Shown here: in pieces, positions 53,085 to 62,280 of the stretch
Numbering within the stretch: position 1 is the first letter of the stretch
Layout: the number at the start of each line of letters is the position of its first letter
Source of the DNA: Planctomycetota bacterium
GTDB lineage: Bacteria; Planctomycetota; UBA1135; UBA2386
DNA: 64,000 nucleotides
Direction: 5' to 3'
Assembly (NCBI GenBank): GCA_016713175.1
Contig: JADJPQ010000008.1
Location: forward strand, 62,001 to 126,000
Program-made: the position numbers and the translations under genes
The notes under the pieces: generated by a model
Told to the model about the DNA's origin: nothing
The model's input: the letters and a program-made list of their open reading frames with translations, nothing else
Databases searched by the model: none

Positions 53085-53878
53085 GGCCTGGCGCTCCGCA
53101 TCGCCGCGATCAGGCCGCCGGCGCGATCCTTGGCCCCGGCATCGGCCGTCAGTTCGAGGAACACCTGTTCCAGCGTGCCGCCGTGGCTCTGCGCCGCCAG
53201 TTCGGCGAACGTGCCGTCGGCGGCGATCTGCCCTTCGCGCAGCACCACGATCCGGTCGCAGACGCGCTCGACGACGTCGAGGATGTGTGAGCAGTAGAAC
53301 ACGGTCTTGCCGGCGGCGGCGAGGCCGCGGACCAGTTCCTTGATCAGGACCGCGCTCTGCACGTCGAGCCCGGACAACGGCTCGTCGAGGAACAGCACTT
53401 CCGGATCCGGCAGCAGCGCCGCGGTGAACATCACCTTCTGGCGCATGCCCTTGGACAACGAGCCGATGCTGGCGTGCAGCCTCGCGTCGAGGTCGAACTC
53501 GCGCAGCATGGCGCGGCCGCGGCGTTCGATCAGATCGTCGGCCAGCCCATGCAGCCGGCCGACGAGCTGCAGGTGTTCGTGCACGGTCAACGCCTCGTAC
53601 AGCGTGGCGACCTCCGGCACGTAGCCGATCCGCTGCTTGACGGCGATCGGATCCTGGCGCACGTCGACGCCGGCGACTTCGGCGTGGCCGTGGAAGTCGG
53701 ACAACATGCCGACCAGGATCTTGACGGTGGTGCTCTTGCCGGCGCCGTTCTGGCCGACGTAGCCGATGACCTGGCCGCGGGGCACGACCAGGTCGATGTT
53801 GGCGAGCACGACCTTCTGGCCGTAGCGCTTGCTCACCTGGCGCAGCACGATGGCGTCGGCCGTTGCAGCGGAGGTCAT
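53081..53878 (-). CDS. ABC transporter ATPase, CcmA/ABC-2 type
   Basis: 265 aa from ATG 53878; an in-frame start at 53962 would add 28 residues overlapping the purM start. Walker A GYVGQNGAGKST, Q-loop YVPEVATLYEALTVHEHL, signature LSKGMRQK (Lys for the first Gly), Walker B VLFLDEPLSGLD and switch FYCSHILD. Paired with the permease downstream. Confidence 0.9.
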   Translation of the reverse strand: MTSAATADAIVLRQVSKRYGQKVVLANIDLVVPRGQVIGYVGQNGAGKSTTVKILVGMLSDFHGHAEVAGVDVRQDPIAVKQRIGYVPEVATLYEALTVHEHLQLVGRLHGLADDLIERRGRAMLREFDLDARLHASIGSLSKGMRQKVMFTAALLPDPEVLFLDEPLSGLDVQSAVLIKELVRGLAAAGKTVFYCSHILDVVERVCDRIVVLREGQIAADGTFAELAAQSHGGTLEQVFLELTADAGAKDRAGGLIAAMRSARP

Positions 53879-53954
53879 GGCGAGGACGGTGCCGCCGCGA
53901 TCCGCGCGGCGCAAGCTCGCATTCGCGGCGGCGGCGGTCCATTCTCTCCGCTGC

Positions 53955-55058
53955 ATGGGCAAGCTCGACTACCAGCAGGCCGGCGTCGACTACAGCAAGA
54001 TCGATCCGCTGAAGATCCTGGCGCAACGCGCGGCGGCGGCGACGGCGGGCAATCTGGCGCGGCATGGCTTCCGCGAACTGGCGGCCTCGCGCGGCGAGTC
54101 GGCCTACGTGATCGACTGCGGTGACTTCCATCTCGCCTCGATCACCGAGTGTCTTGGCACCAAGGCGCTGGTCGCCGATGCGACGCGTTCGCTGACCGGT
54201 CGCACGTACTACGACCAGATCGCGCAGGACACGCTGGCGATGGCGGTCAACGACCTGATCACCGTCGGCGCAACGCCGATCTCGGTGCACGCCTACTGGG
54301 CGGCCGGCGGCAGCGGCTGGTTCCACGATCAGCAACGGGCGACGGATCTGGTGGCCGGCTGGCAGCGCGCGTGTGATGCGTGCGGGGTCAGCTGGGGCGG
54401 CGGCGAAACCCCGGCGCTGGCGGGCGTCGTGGTCGACGATCGGATCGATCTGGCGGCGTCGTGTCTGGGCATCGTGCGGCCGAAGTCGCGGCTGACACTC
54501 GGCGAACATCTTGCCGGGGGCGATACGATCGTGCTGTTGGCGTCGTCGGGGATCCACGCCAATGGCGTGTCGCTGGCGCGGAAGCTCGCCGAACGATTGC
54601 CACAGGGCTACGGCACGAAGTTGCCGAGCGGCGCGTTGTTCGGCGAAGCGTTGCTGGTGCCGACGATGCTCTATTCGCCGGTCACCGAAGCGCTGGCGGC
54701 GGCGGGTGTCGTGCCGCACTACTGTGCCAACATCACCGGCCACGGCTGGCGCAAGATCATGCGCCATCCGGCGGCGTTCACGTATCGGATCCACACGTTG
54801 CCGGAGGTGCCGGAGGTGTTGCGGTTCCTGGTGCAGCAGACCGGCAGTGACGATCGCGAGGCCTACGGCAATCTGAACATGGGTGCCGGGTTCGCGCTGT
54901 TCGTCGCGGCGGCGGATGCGGAACGGACGCTGGCGGTGGCAGAGGCGCAGGGTGTGCGGGCGTGGGTCGCGGGCAGGGTCGAGCCCGGCGGCAAGCAGGT
55001 CATCATCGAGCCCCTCGGATTGACGTTCGGCGGTGACGATCTGCACGTTCGCGCGTAG
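53955..55058 (+). CDS. purM: Phosphoribosylformylglycinamidine cyclo-ligase (AIR synthase)
   Basis: 367 aa. Purine synthesis step forming 5-aminoimidazole ribonucleotide from FGAM with ATP. Family features: start GKLDYQQAGVDYSKID, ECLGTKALVAD, AMAVNDLITVGATPI, GVSWGGGETPALAG, LLASSGIHANGVSLARKL, then NITGHGWRKIMR (the usual HLTGGG region altered to NITGHG) and NMGAGF. The sequence is divergent from E. coli PurM, including the DGVGTK loop (here ECLGTK), so a paralogue with a shifted role is possible. Confidence 0.8.
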   Translation: MGKLDYQQAGVDYSKIDPLKILAQRAAAATAGNLARHGFRELAASRGESAYVIDCGDFHLASITECLGTKALVADATRSLTGRTYYDQIAQDTLAMAVNDLITVGATPISVHAYWAAGGSGWFHDQQRATDLVAGWQRACDACGVSWGGGETPALAGVVVDDRIDLAASCLGIVRPKSRLTLGEHLAGGDTIVLLASSGIHANGVSLARKLAERLPQGYGTKLPSGALFGEALLVPTMLYSPVTEALAAAGVVPHYCANITGHGWRKIMRHPAAFTYRIHTLPEVPEVLRFLVQQTGSDDREAYGNLNMGAGFALFVAAADAERTLAVAEAQGVRAWVAGRVEPGGKQVIIEPLGLTFGGDDLHVRA

Positions 55059-55189
55059 CAGCGACAACCATGCGAATCCGCGCGGCTGCGTGCTGGCGCC
55101 GGGCGAGTACGAACTGCGGGTCCGCCGCGGCGGCGGCATCGAGGGTGCCGCGACGACTCTGGTCGCCAAAGAGGCCGGCGGAAACGGAC

Positions 55190-55819
55190 TCAGTTCCAGC
55201 GCCGGTTCTTGCCGCCGAACATGAACAGGGCCATGTAGAGCCCGAAGTACGCCCCCACGCACGCCGGCGGCAGTCCAGCGACCAGCACTCCGAGCCAGGT
55301 CCAGCCGTAGTGATGCAGCACCGCGCTGGCGGCGATCACGATGAGCAAGAACAGGATCACCCGCAGCATCCCGTTGCCGCCGCTCGAACCGACCCGGTAA
55401 CCGTGCATGAGGTGCACGATCCACAGCACCGCGAGCCCGTCCACCGTCCACGCCACGATCAACACCAGCAACGCACTGCCGCCAGGCGCGCCGACCCCGC
55501 CGTTCCTCGCCAGCGCGCCCGCGGTCGCGAGCACCGTCTGCAGGGCGGTGGCGCCGATCGCCATCCGCGCCAACGAGCCGCGGCCGAAGCGCCAGGCGAA
55601 CGGCAGCAACAGGCCGCCGACGCGGTTCAGCCCGGAGATCTGGCCAACCGAGGAGAGCCGCAACAGCACGCAGCCCAGGAACGCCAGGACGGCGAACACG
55701 CCGGCAGCGATGCCGACGGTGGGACCGGTGGCATAGCGGCCAGCGAGCCACCAACCGAGGGCCGCAGGCAGCGCGAGCCGCAACAGGGTCGTGAGCAAGT
55801 GGTGCAGGAACCGCAGCAT
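55190..55819 (-). CDS. Hypothetical membrane protein (209 aa)
   Basis: ATG at 55819. Five to six hydrophobic spans. The second is followed by SVGQISGLNRVGGLLLPFAWRFGRG, and the end is basic (MFGGKNRRWN). No recognised family. It lies 53 bp downstream of the phosphotransferase/P-loop gene on the same strand and may be co-transcribed. Confidence 0.65.
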   Translation of the reverse strand: MLRFLHHLLTTLLRLALPAALGWWLAGRYATGPTVGIAAGVFAVLAFLGCVLLRLSSVGQISGLNRVGGLLLPFAWRFGRGSLARMAIGATALQTVLATAGALARNGGVGAPGGSALLVLIVAWTVDGLAVLWIVHLMHGYRVGSSGGNGMLRVILFLLIVIAASAVLHHYGWTWLGVLVAGLPPACVGAYFGLYMALFMFGGKNRRWN

Positions 55820-55871
55820 GGACGAGCGATCCGGAGGGCCGTGCGCTCGTTGCAGGGATTCTGGCGGTCGT

Positions 55872-57458
55872 TCACGTCGGGGTGGACGCCGGGTCCAGCA
55901 GTTGCGCCAGCGCGTTCGCGGCGACCAGTTCTGGTGCCTCGGCGCCGGACACCGTGTGCACGGGCCGCGCGGCCAGCTCGAGGGGAGCCACGAATCGGGC
56001 TCGCAGCACGTCGTATTCCGCCGGACCGGCGTCACTGACCCGTTCGCCGGCGGCGCGGGCGGTGACCCGGGCACGACCGATCGGAGCGGGCACATCCACG
56101 AACAGGACCGTCGCGGCTGCGCCGGCATCGCCGGCCGCCGCCGCTGCCCGCGCACGCAGGTCGGGCGTCGCGAAGTTGCCGTCGAGCATCACGACCGGGG
56201 CGCCGGCGGTGGTGGCGTTCGCCGCGCGGTGGAACAGTTCGCGATACGTCCGGACCGAAAACCCGGCGGTGTAGAACTCCGCCGGCGCGCGCACCGTCGC
56301 CGGCAGTCCGGCCAGTTGTTTGCGGATCGCATCGGTCGAGAACACCGGCCAACCGCACCAGCGCTGCAGGTGCGTCGCCAGTGCACTCTTGCCACTGCCG
56401 GGCGGCCCGCACAGCACGAGCCACGAAGTGCCGCGCACCTCGATCGCGGTCGCGGCCGCGAGCGCGAGATGTGCGAGGGCACTCTGGCGAGCGCCAGCGC
56501 GATCGGCAGCGGGCAGTTCGGTCGCTCGCGCCGCCATGGCGGCGACCTTGGCGCGGACGATGGCGCGATAGCGGATCAACGGTGGCAGCAGGTCCGGCAG
56601 TTCGTGGTCGCCGGTCGTCGCGACGTAGGACCGGACGAACTGCATCGCCAGCGCGGCGGACCCGCGATAGCGCAGGTCCATCGCCAGGAACGCGATCTCG
56701 GTGGCCACATCGCCACAACGGAAATCGGCTGCGAACTCGAGACAATCGTAGATTGCCGGCGGCGTCGTCAGGCAGATGTTGCGGGCGTGCAGGTCGCCGT
56801 GACCATCGATGATCCGGCCGGCGTCGGCGCGCAGGCGCAGGCGCGGCAGCAGGAACTGCAGATCGTCGTCGGCGGTCCGGGCCAGCGCGGCGAGCAGCCG
56901 TTCGGGCAGGCCGTGGTCGGGCAAGGCGGCGAGTTCGCGGAAGTTGCCGCGGATCAGTTCCGCCAGCCGTTCTGGGGAACCGGCAGCGCGCACGGTCGGC
57001 GAGCGGTCGGCAGTGGCGTGGAACGCGGCGACCCGGCGCGCGAGGTCGTCGATCCCGGTGGCCGTGACGCCGCCAGTGGCCAGCAGCCGATCGAGCATCC
57101 GTTCCTGCGGCAGCCGCGTCATCACCACCGCGACCTCGATGACCTCCGGGCCTTCGTCGTCATCGAGCGCGCCGAGGCGCGGGCCGTTCGCCGTGATCCG
57201 CAGCGCGGCGGTGCCCAGATAGACCTCCGGACACAGCCGCCGATTCAGCCGCACTTCCTCGCGACACCAGTGGCGCCGCTGCGGCAGCGTCGAGAAGTCC
57301 AGGAACGGCAGCCGGAGCGGTTTCTTGAACTTGTAGACCCGTTCGTCGACCAGGCAGACGATCGAGATGTGGGTCTGCAGCACCGTGACGGGCCCTTTGG
57401 CGCCGGGGAAGCAGGCTTGGTCCTGCAGTACCTGCAGCATGGCGGCGGCATCGGTCAC
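55872..57458 (-). CDS. Aminoglycoside-phosphotransferase-like / P-loop kinase fusion
   Basis: 528 aa. N-terminal APH/choline-kinase-like domain (~1-330) with KFKKPLRLPFLDFS, IDGHGDLHARNI (catalytic Asp and Asn) and YDCLEFAADFRCGDVATE. C-terminal AAA/Zeta-like P-loop domain (~345-520) with LCGPPGSGKSALA, STDAIRKQL and VVMLDGNFATP. This fusion is widespread in bacteria and its substrate is not established. A maintenance or small-molecule kinase role is likely; antibiotic resistance is not implied. Confidence 0.85.
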   Translation of the reverse strand: MTDAAAMLQVLQDQACFPGAKGPVTVLQTHISIVCLVDERVYKFKKPLRLPFLDFSTLPQRRHWCREEVRLNRRLCPEVYLGTAALRITANGPRLGALDDDEGPEVIEVAVVMTRLPQERMLDRLLATGGVTATGIDDLARRVAAFHATADRSPTVRAAGSPERLAELIRGNFRELAALPDHGLPERLLAALARTADDDLQFLLPRLRLRADAGRIIDGHGDLHARNICLTTPPAIYDCLEFAADFRCGDVATEIAFLAMDLRYRGSAALAMQFVRSYVATTGDHELPDLLPPLIRYRAIVRAKVAAMAARATELPAADRAGARQSALAHLALAAATAIEVRGTSWLVLCGPPGSGKSALATHLQRWCGWPVFSTDAIRKQLAGLPATVRAPAEFYTAGFSVRTYRELFHRAANATTAGAPVVMLDGNFATPDLRARAAAAAGDAGAAATVLFVDVPAPIGRARVTARAAGERVSDAGPAEYDVLRARFVAPLELAARPVHTVSGAEAPELVAANALAQLLDPASTPT

Positions 57459-57526
57459 GCCCGATGTTTGTAGCGAGCCTGCGGTCGGGGGGCGACAGGC
57501 GGCGCCACATCGGCGACCATGTCGGG

Positions 57527-58846
57527 ATGCTCGCCCGTCCTGCCGCCGTTCTGGCCCTGGCCGCCGTCGTCGCCGCGCAAGTGCCCCTGCCGCCCAGGCA
57601 CACCGGCAACCTGTTTGCCTCGGGCTACCAGAGCCACAACGTCGCCGAATACACCGCCGAGGGCGTGCTGGTGCGGACGTTCACGCCGGCCGGGCTGCGC
57701 AACCCGCGCGGCGTCGCGATCGATGACGGCGGCAACGTCGTCGTGGTCGGCGAGATCAACGCGCGGGTGCTGGTGCTCGATCCGTTCGGCAACGTCCTGC
57801 GGACGGTCACGCATCCCGACCTGACCGCTGGCACCGGCATCGCCCGCGGGCCGAACGGTCACTGGTACGTCGGCAACTTCAACCCCGGCCGGATCGTCGT
57901 GTTCGACGCGGCGTGGAACCACGTGCAGACGCGAACGGTGACCGGCATGAACGGCGTCAACTGCGTCGCCTTCGACGCCGATGGCAAGCACGCCGTCACC
58001 GCGGCATTGGCCAATGCCGTGTATCGCTTCGATGCCAATGGCGCCCTGCTCGGCACCACGATGCACCCGAACATGGGTTCGCCGATGTCGATCGCGATCG
58101 ACTCGCAGGGCCAACACTATGTGTCCCAGGGCAGCACCGGCGTGATCATCAAGTTCGACGCCAACTGGCAACCGGTGACGACGTTCGGAGCCGGTGCGCT
58201 GGCGCTGCCGCAGGGCATCGCGATCGACGAACGCGATCGGCTGACGATCAGCAACTTCTCGGCGCCGACGATCCATCGCTATGACACCGCTGGCACCCTG
58301 CTCGGTTCGTTTGCGGCGAGCGGGGTCACGACGGCGCGCAACCTGGCGTTCCAGATCGCGCCGTTCGTGCTGGCGCGGCACGGCACCGTCGATCGGCGGA
58401 ACGGCGCCGCCGAACCGGTGCTGCGGGTCAATGGCGCGACCGGCGATGCCCTGGGCCGGATCGCGACGGCCACGACCGCGCCACTGACCGTGACGATGGC
58501 GGCGTCGTCGGCGGGGCCGTTGCTGGCGCCGTTCCTTTTGTATGCGGCGCTGGGTGAGCCTGGGCCAGCGGCCGCGACCTTGCTGCCGCTCGACGCGGGC
58601 TGGTTCGCGTTCCCGCCGCCGATGCTCGGCGGCAGCGCGGTGTTGCTGGCGAATTCGCTGGGCCACCCGACCCTGCTCGGTGTCGGTCTGCTGCCGGCGA
58701 CCGCGGCGCCGGGAACGGTGCTGGCGCTGCCGGCCGGGCTCGGGCTGCCGTTGCAGGTCACGCTGCAGGGCGTGCTGGCCGACTTCGGTTCGAACAGCCC
58801 GTTCGCGCTGAGTGCCACCAACGCGATCGCGCTGGTCGTGCAATGA
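57527..58846 (+). CDS. Secreted NHL-repeat protein
   Basis: 439 aa from ATG 57527. Signal peptide LARPAAVLALAAVVAAQ. An NHL-type propeller (~30-270) with repeats such as LRNPRGVAIDDGGNVVVVG, SPMSIAIDSQGQHYVS and LPQGIAIDERDRLTIS. The C-terminal ~170 residues end in the pattern shared by the other secreted proteins (VLALPAGLGLPLQVTLQGVL ... LSATNAIAL). Probably surface-located, ligand unknown. Confidence 0.78.
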   Translation: MLARPAAVLALAAVVAAQVPLPPRHTGNLFASGYQSHNVAEYTAEGVLVRTFTPAGLRNPRGVAIDDGGNVVVVGEINARVLVLDPFGNVLRTVTHPDLTAGTGIARGPNGHWYVGNFNPGRIVVFDAAWNHVQTRTVTGMNGVNCVAFDADGKHAVTAALANAVYRFDANGALLGTTMHPNMGSPMSIAIDSQGQHYVSQGSTGVIIKFDANWQPVTTFGAGALALPQGIAIDERDRLTISNFSAPTIHRYDTAGTLLGSFAASGVTTARNLAFQIAPFVLARHGTVDRRNGAAEPVLRVNGATGDALGRIATATTAPLTVTMAASSAGPLLAPFLLYAALGEPGPAAATLLPLDAGWFAFPPPMLGGSAVLLANSLGHPTLLGVGLLPATAAPGTVLALPAGLGLPLQVTLQGVLADFGSNSPFALSATNAIALVVQ

Positions 58847-58870
58847 TCCGGGTGGCGCGACAGCGCGCCG

Positions 58871-59410
58871 TCAGAACGCCTGCCAACCCACCAACGCGTT
58901 CTCGGCCGGGGCACCCGTGATCAGGTCGTACTGGTCGTAGAACGCCTTTCCGGTCATGTACTCGACCACGGCGTTCTCCGGGATGCCGCCTTCCTTGATC
59001 CACTCCCGCTGCGTCGCGTACGGGCGATCGATGCCGGCCTTGTCGAAGGTGTCGTTCGCGTCACGGAATGGTCCAGTCGCAGCCGCGATGGCCGTGTCGA
59101 TCTTGTAGAGGTTGGTGGTCAGCACCTGCTGGGCGAACGTCGGGTCGAGCTTCTGCAGCATCCCGTATGCGCCGGTGGACACGAACTGACTGTGCTTCTT
59201 GGTCATCTGGCCGGCCGACGGCCCACCCTGGTAGGCGCCGGTGACGTGCTCGATCAGCGTGATGGTGCCCGGCGCATGCCACGGTTGGAAACCGGTTGCG
59301 CGAATCGCCGAGGGCGCCCTGGTGTCCCACCGGTAAGTGAATGCGGGAACCGTCTTGCTGTTGACGATCCTGCCCAGGATTCGCCGCTGCCTCGAGAGCC
59401 AGTTCGACAT
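58871..59410 (-). CDS. Cholera-toxin/pierisin-like ADP-ribosyltransferase
   Basis: 179 aa from ATG 59410. It aligns by eye along most of its length with the cholera toxin A1 / pierisin / scabin ART fold. TYRWDTRAPSAI carries R27 of the NAD-binding R-S-E triad. FVSTGAYG (S78-T79-G80) is the STS motif with the last Ser changed. YATQREWIKEGGIPENAV aligns with the EQEVSALGGIP segment of cholera toxin, giving Q134-R135-E136, a QxE motif. QxE rather than ExE argues against arginine as target; pierisin and scabin, which also use QxE, modify guanine. No signal peptide is clear. No immunity gene is recognised beside it. Confidence 0.72.
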   Translation of the reverse strand: MSNWLSRQRRILGRIVNSKTVPAFTYRWDTRAPSAIRATGFQPWHAPGTITLIEHVTGAYQGGPSAGQMTKKHSQFVSTGAYGMLQKLDPTFAQQVLTTNLYKIDTAIAAATGPFRDANDTFDKAGIDRPYATQREWIKEGGIPENAVVEYMTGKAFYDQYDLITGAPAENALVGWQAF

Positions 59411-59600
59411 GGTCTTCGGTCGGGGGGATGTGCGTGCGCGAGTGCGCGGGCGAAGCGAATGCTGCCGGCCGCGGACCGGAGTCGAGCCTACCGAAGCCAG
59501 CACTGGTCGACAAGGGCGGCCCCAGCAGGTCCGCATGCCGAGCTTGTCACCGATGCGCTGGTGTCGATGGTGCGAGGATCGCGGCGGCCCCGGCGAGGAC

Positions 59601-62006
59601 CTACTCGATCGATGCGCGGATGTGGTTCAGCAGCGCCAGTCGTTGGGCGGCGTCGATCACCGCACCTTGCAGGTGCACATCGACGCCGCGCAGGGCCGGA
59701 TTCGCCGGGATCGCCAATGCCGTTTGCGCGGCCTGACCGGCCACCGACGTCAGCGCCGCGAGCAGCACGGCGCCATTGGGGTCGACGAACAGCCGGCCGC
59801 CGAACATCGGTACGCCGACTGCCAGCCGCCGCACGTTGACAGCCAGCAGGCCGATCGCGGTGTCCTGGCCGAAGCCACGCTGCACGACGAACTCGAGATC
59901 GGCGGAGGTGCCCAAGGACAGCGGTCCCAGCAGCGACAGTTGCCGTTCCTGGTTGAGGGCGATGCCAAAGCCATCGAGCAGGTCCTGATCGCCGTCGCCA
60001 TCCACATCCACCGCGACCTGTGCGCTCGGGGTCACCGGTCCGTGGCTCGCCGTCACATCCGCGAACCGGCCGGTGCCGTCGTTCTGCAGCAGGAAGCCGG
60101 GGCCGCCGGCGGCGACCAGATCGACGTCGCCATCGCCGTCGAAGTCCACCGGCACGACGCCGACGATCGGCGTCACCGACGCCGGGATCCGCGCCGCGGT
60201 GACGTCGCGCCAGATGCCGCCGCTGCGGTCGAACAGGAACAGCGTCGGGTTCGCGGCCACGACGATCTCGAGTTCGGGATCGGCGTCGAACTGGGCGAAC
60301 ATCGCCGGACCGGCACCCGTGGGTGGGTCGAACGCGGCTCCGGCGTTGCCAAACGTGCCGTTGCCGTTGTTCAGCAGCAGCGTCGCCATCGGCAGGCCCG
60401 TGGTACTCGGGTCGACGCCAAACAGCAGATCGGCGTCGCCATCGGCGTCGGCATCGCCGGCGACCACCGTGCGGAACGCGAGCGGCAATCCCGGCGGCAG
60501 CGCAGTCGCGGACACGTCGCCGAAGTTCAGCCCGCCGAGGTTCTCGTGCAGGCCGGGCGGCGCGCCCAAGGGCCAGCCGAAGCCGCCCATGGCGGCATCG
60601 AGGTCGCCATCGCCGTCGTAGTCGAGCAGGGCGAGACCGCGCTGCGTCGCCGCGATCGGCACCGTGAACGCCAGCGACAGCGCGCCGGTGCCGTCGTTGG
60701 TCCAGAGCCCCAGGCCACTGCCGCGATTGGCGAGATCGAGATCGCCGTCGCCATCGAGATCGCCCACCGCCGCCGAGCCGAGCGTCAGGGCGGCCGCCAG
60801 CGTCTGTCGCCGTTCGACGACGCTGCCATCGGTCCGCCAGACGTAGCGCATGTCGAGCAGTTCGGAGCTGCCGTCGCGATCGAGGTCGCCGGCCAGCAGC
60901 GCCGGGCAGTGCACCAGCGGCCGGAAACCCTGACCGCCGAGGTTGCGGGCGATGCCGGAGAACTGCACCAGGTCGTCGAACCGATCGCCGTCCAAATCGC
61001 ACGCTTGCACGGGTGACTCGGTCAGGCTGCCGATCCGCACGAACGCGCCGCCGCCGGCGCTGCGCACCAGTTGCTGACCGAGGATCAGATCGCGCAGCCC
61101 GTCGCCATCGATGTCGAGTGCGAGAGTGGCGATCGGCGATGACGGCAAGCCGACCGGCAGGCGACTGCTGCGGTCGGTGAACACGCCGGTGCCGTCGTTG
61201 TCGAGCAGCAGGAACGCCGGATTCAACGAGCTGTTGCTGACGACCAGATCGAGGTCGGCGTCGCCATCGTGATCGAGCGCCGTGATGCCGACCACCTGGG
61301 GCGTGCCCGCTGGCAGCCGGCTGGCGGACTCGTCGGTCAACGCAGTGCCGCGCGCCATCCACAGGCGTAGGCCGGACAGGGTTCCGACCGCCAGATCGGT
61401 GCGACCGTCGCGATCGAAGTCACCGGCCAGCAGGGTGCGCGGCATGGTGACCGGCGGCAATGCGCCGTTCGCCAGGGTGAACGCACCGGTGCCGTCGTTG
61501 CGCAGCAACAACGTCGCCGAATTCGTGTGGGTCACCAGATCGCGGTCGCCATCGCCATCGGCGTCGAGCAACAGCGCGCCGTAGAACATCGTCGTGGTCG
61601 CGACCGGCAGCGGCGCGGGATCCTCCACCAGCGTTCCCTGCTGGTTGCGCAGCAGCACCAGCACGACGCCGTTCACGGTGGACCGCGACAACACCAGATC
61701 GAGATCACCGTCGCCATCCACGTCGCCGGCGACCGTCTGGCCGTTCTGCAGCACCGAGGTCGTTGCCGAGGCGATGTCCGGAGCGCGCGTGAACACCGCA
61801 TGCCCGTTGTTGGCGAACACCGCCAGCGAGCGACCATCGAAACTGCGCGTGACGACGTCGTCGGCGCCATCGCCGTCGAGGTCGAGCACGCATGCCTGAC
61901 GCGAGATGCCGGGGACCTGTGGCATCACGGTCGAGACGAACTGCTGGGCTCCGATCGGGCCGAGCGCGGCGAGACCACTGAGCAGGGGAAGCGACGGCCT
62001 TTTCAT
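59601..62006 (-). CDS. Secreted FG-GAP/VCBS repeat protein
   Basis: 801 aa from ATG 62006. Signal peptide KRPSLPLLSGLAALGPIGA. Ten or more FG-GAP/VCBS blades with calcium-type DxDGDGxxD loops (LDLDGDGADDVVT, DVDGDGDLDLVL, DADGDGDRDLVT). The C-terminus (FGGRLFVDPNG ... LAIPANPALRGVDVHLQGAVIDAA) fits the shared C-terminal module. Likely a large calcium-stabilised extracellular propeller. Confidence 0.82.
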   Translation of the reverse strand: MKRPSLPLLSGLAALGPIGAQQFVSTVMPQVPGISRQACVLDLDGDGADDVVTRSFDGRSLAVFANNGHAVFTRAPDIASATTSVLQNGQTVAGDVDGDGDLDLVLSRSTVNGVVLVLLRNQQGTLVEDPAPLPVATTTMFYGALLLDADGDGDRDLVTHTNSATLLLRNDGTGAFTLANGALPPVTMPRTLLAGDFDRDGRTDLAVGTLSGLRLWMARGTALTDESASRLPAGTPQVVGITALDHDGDADLDLVVSNSSLNPAFLLLDNDGTGVFTDRSSRLPVGLPSSPIATLALDIDGDGLRDLILGQQLVRSAGGGAFVRIGSLTESPVQACDLDGDRFDDLVQFSGIARNLGGQGFRPLVHCPALLAGDLDRDGSSELLDMRYVWRTDGSVVERRQTLAAALTLGSAAVGDLDGDGDLDLANRGSGLGLWTNDGTGALSLAFTVPIAATQRGLALLDYDGDGDLDAAMGGFGWPLGAPPGLHENLGGLNFGDVSATALPPGLPLAFRTVVAGDADADGDADLLFGVDPSTTGLPMATLLLNNGNGTFGNAGAAFDPPTGAGPAMFAQFDADPELEIVVAANPTLFLFDRSGGIWRDVTAARIPASVTPIVGVVPVDFDGDGDVDLVAAGGPGFLLQNDGTGRFADVTASHGPVTPSAQVAVDVDGDGDQDLLDGFGIALNQERQLSLLGPLSLGTSADLEFVVQRGFGQDTAIGLLAVNVRRLAVGVPMFGGRLFVDPNGAVLLAALTSVAGQAAQTALAIPANPALRGVDVHLQGAVIDAAQRLALLNHIRASIE

Positions 62007-62280
62007 GTCTGGGGCAGGCGTGAGGGGGTCGGGGCAGGGCAGATTGCCGTTGGCAAGGGTAAGGGCGACCGGTAGTTGCCAGAAAAGTCCCGGGTCCCAG
62101 GCGTGGCTGTCGCCGCTGCGCGCCGGGCCGCATGGCGTAGTCGCCGGGGGCCTTGCAGCGGAGGCCGGCACCGACCGTCCGGAACCCGGACGACGGTAGT
62201 GCACGGACCGAGCACACGGAGGCAAGAACGCCACCGGCACAGGCGTTGTCGGCACCTCGCTCCCGTCGCGAGCGATTCCC

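Noticed and set aside
55872..57458. Antibiotic-resistance phosphotransferase
   Set aside because: The APH-like fold is fused to a P-loop domain, a common housekeeping arrangement; no resistance context is present.
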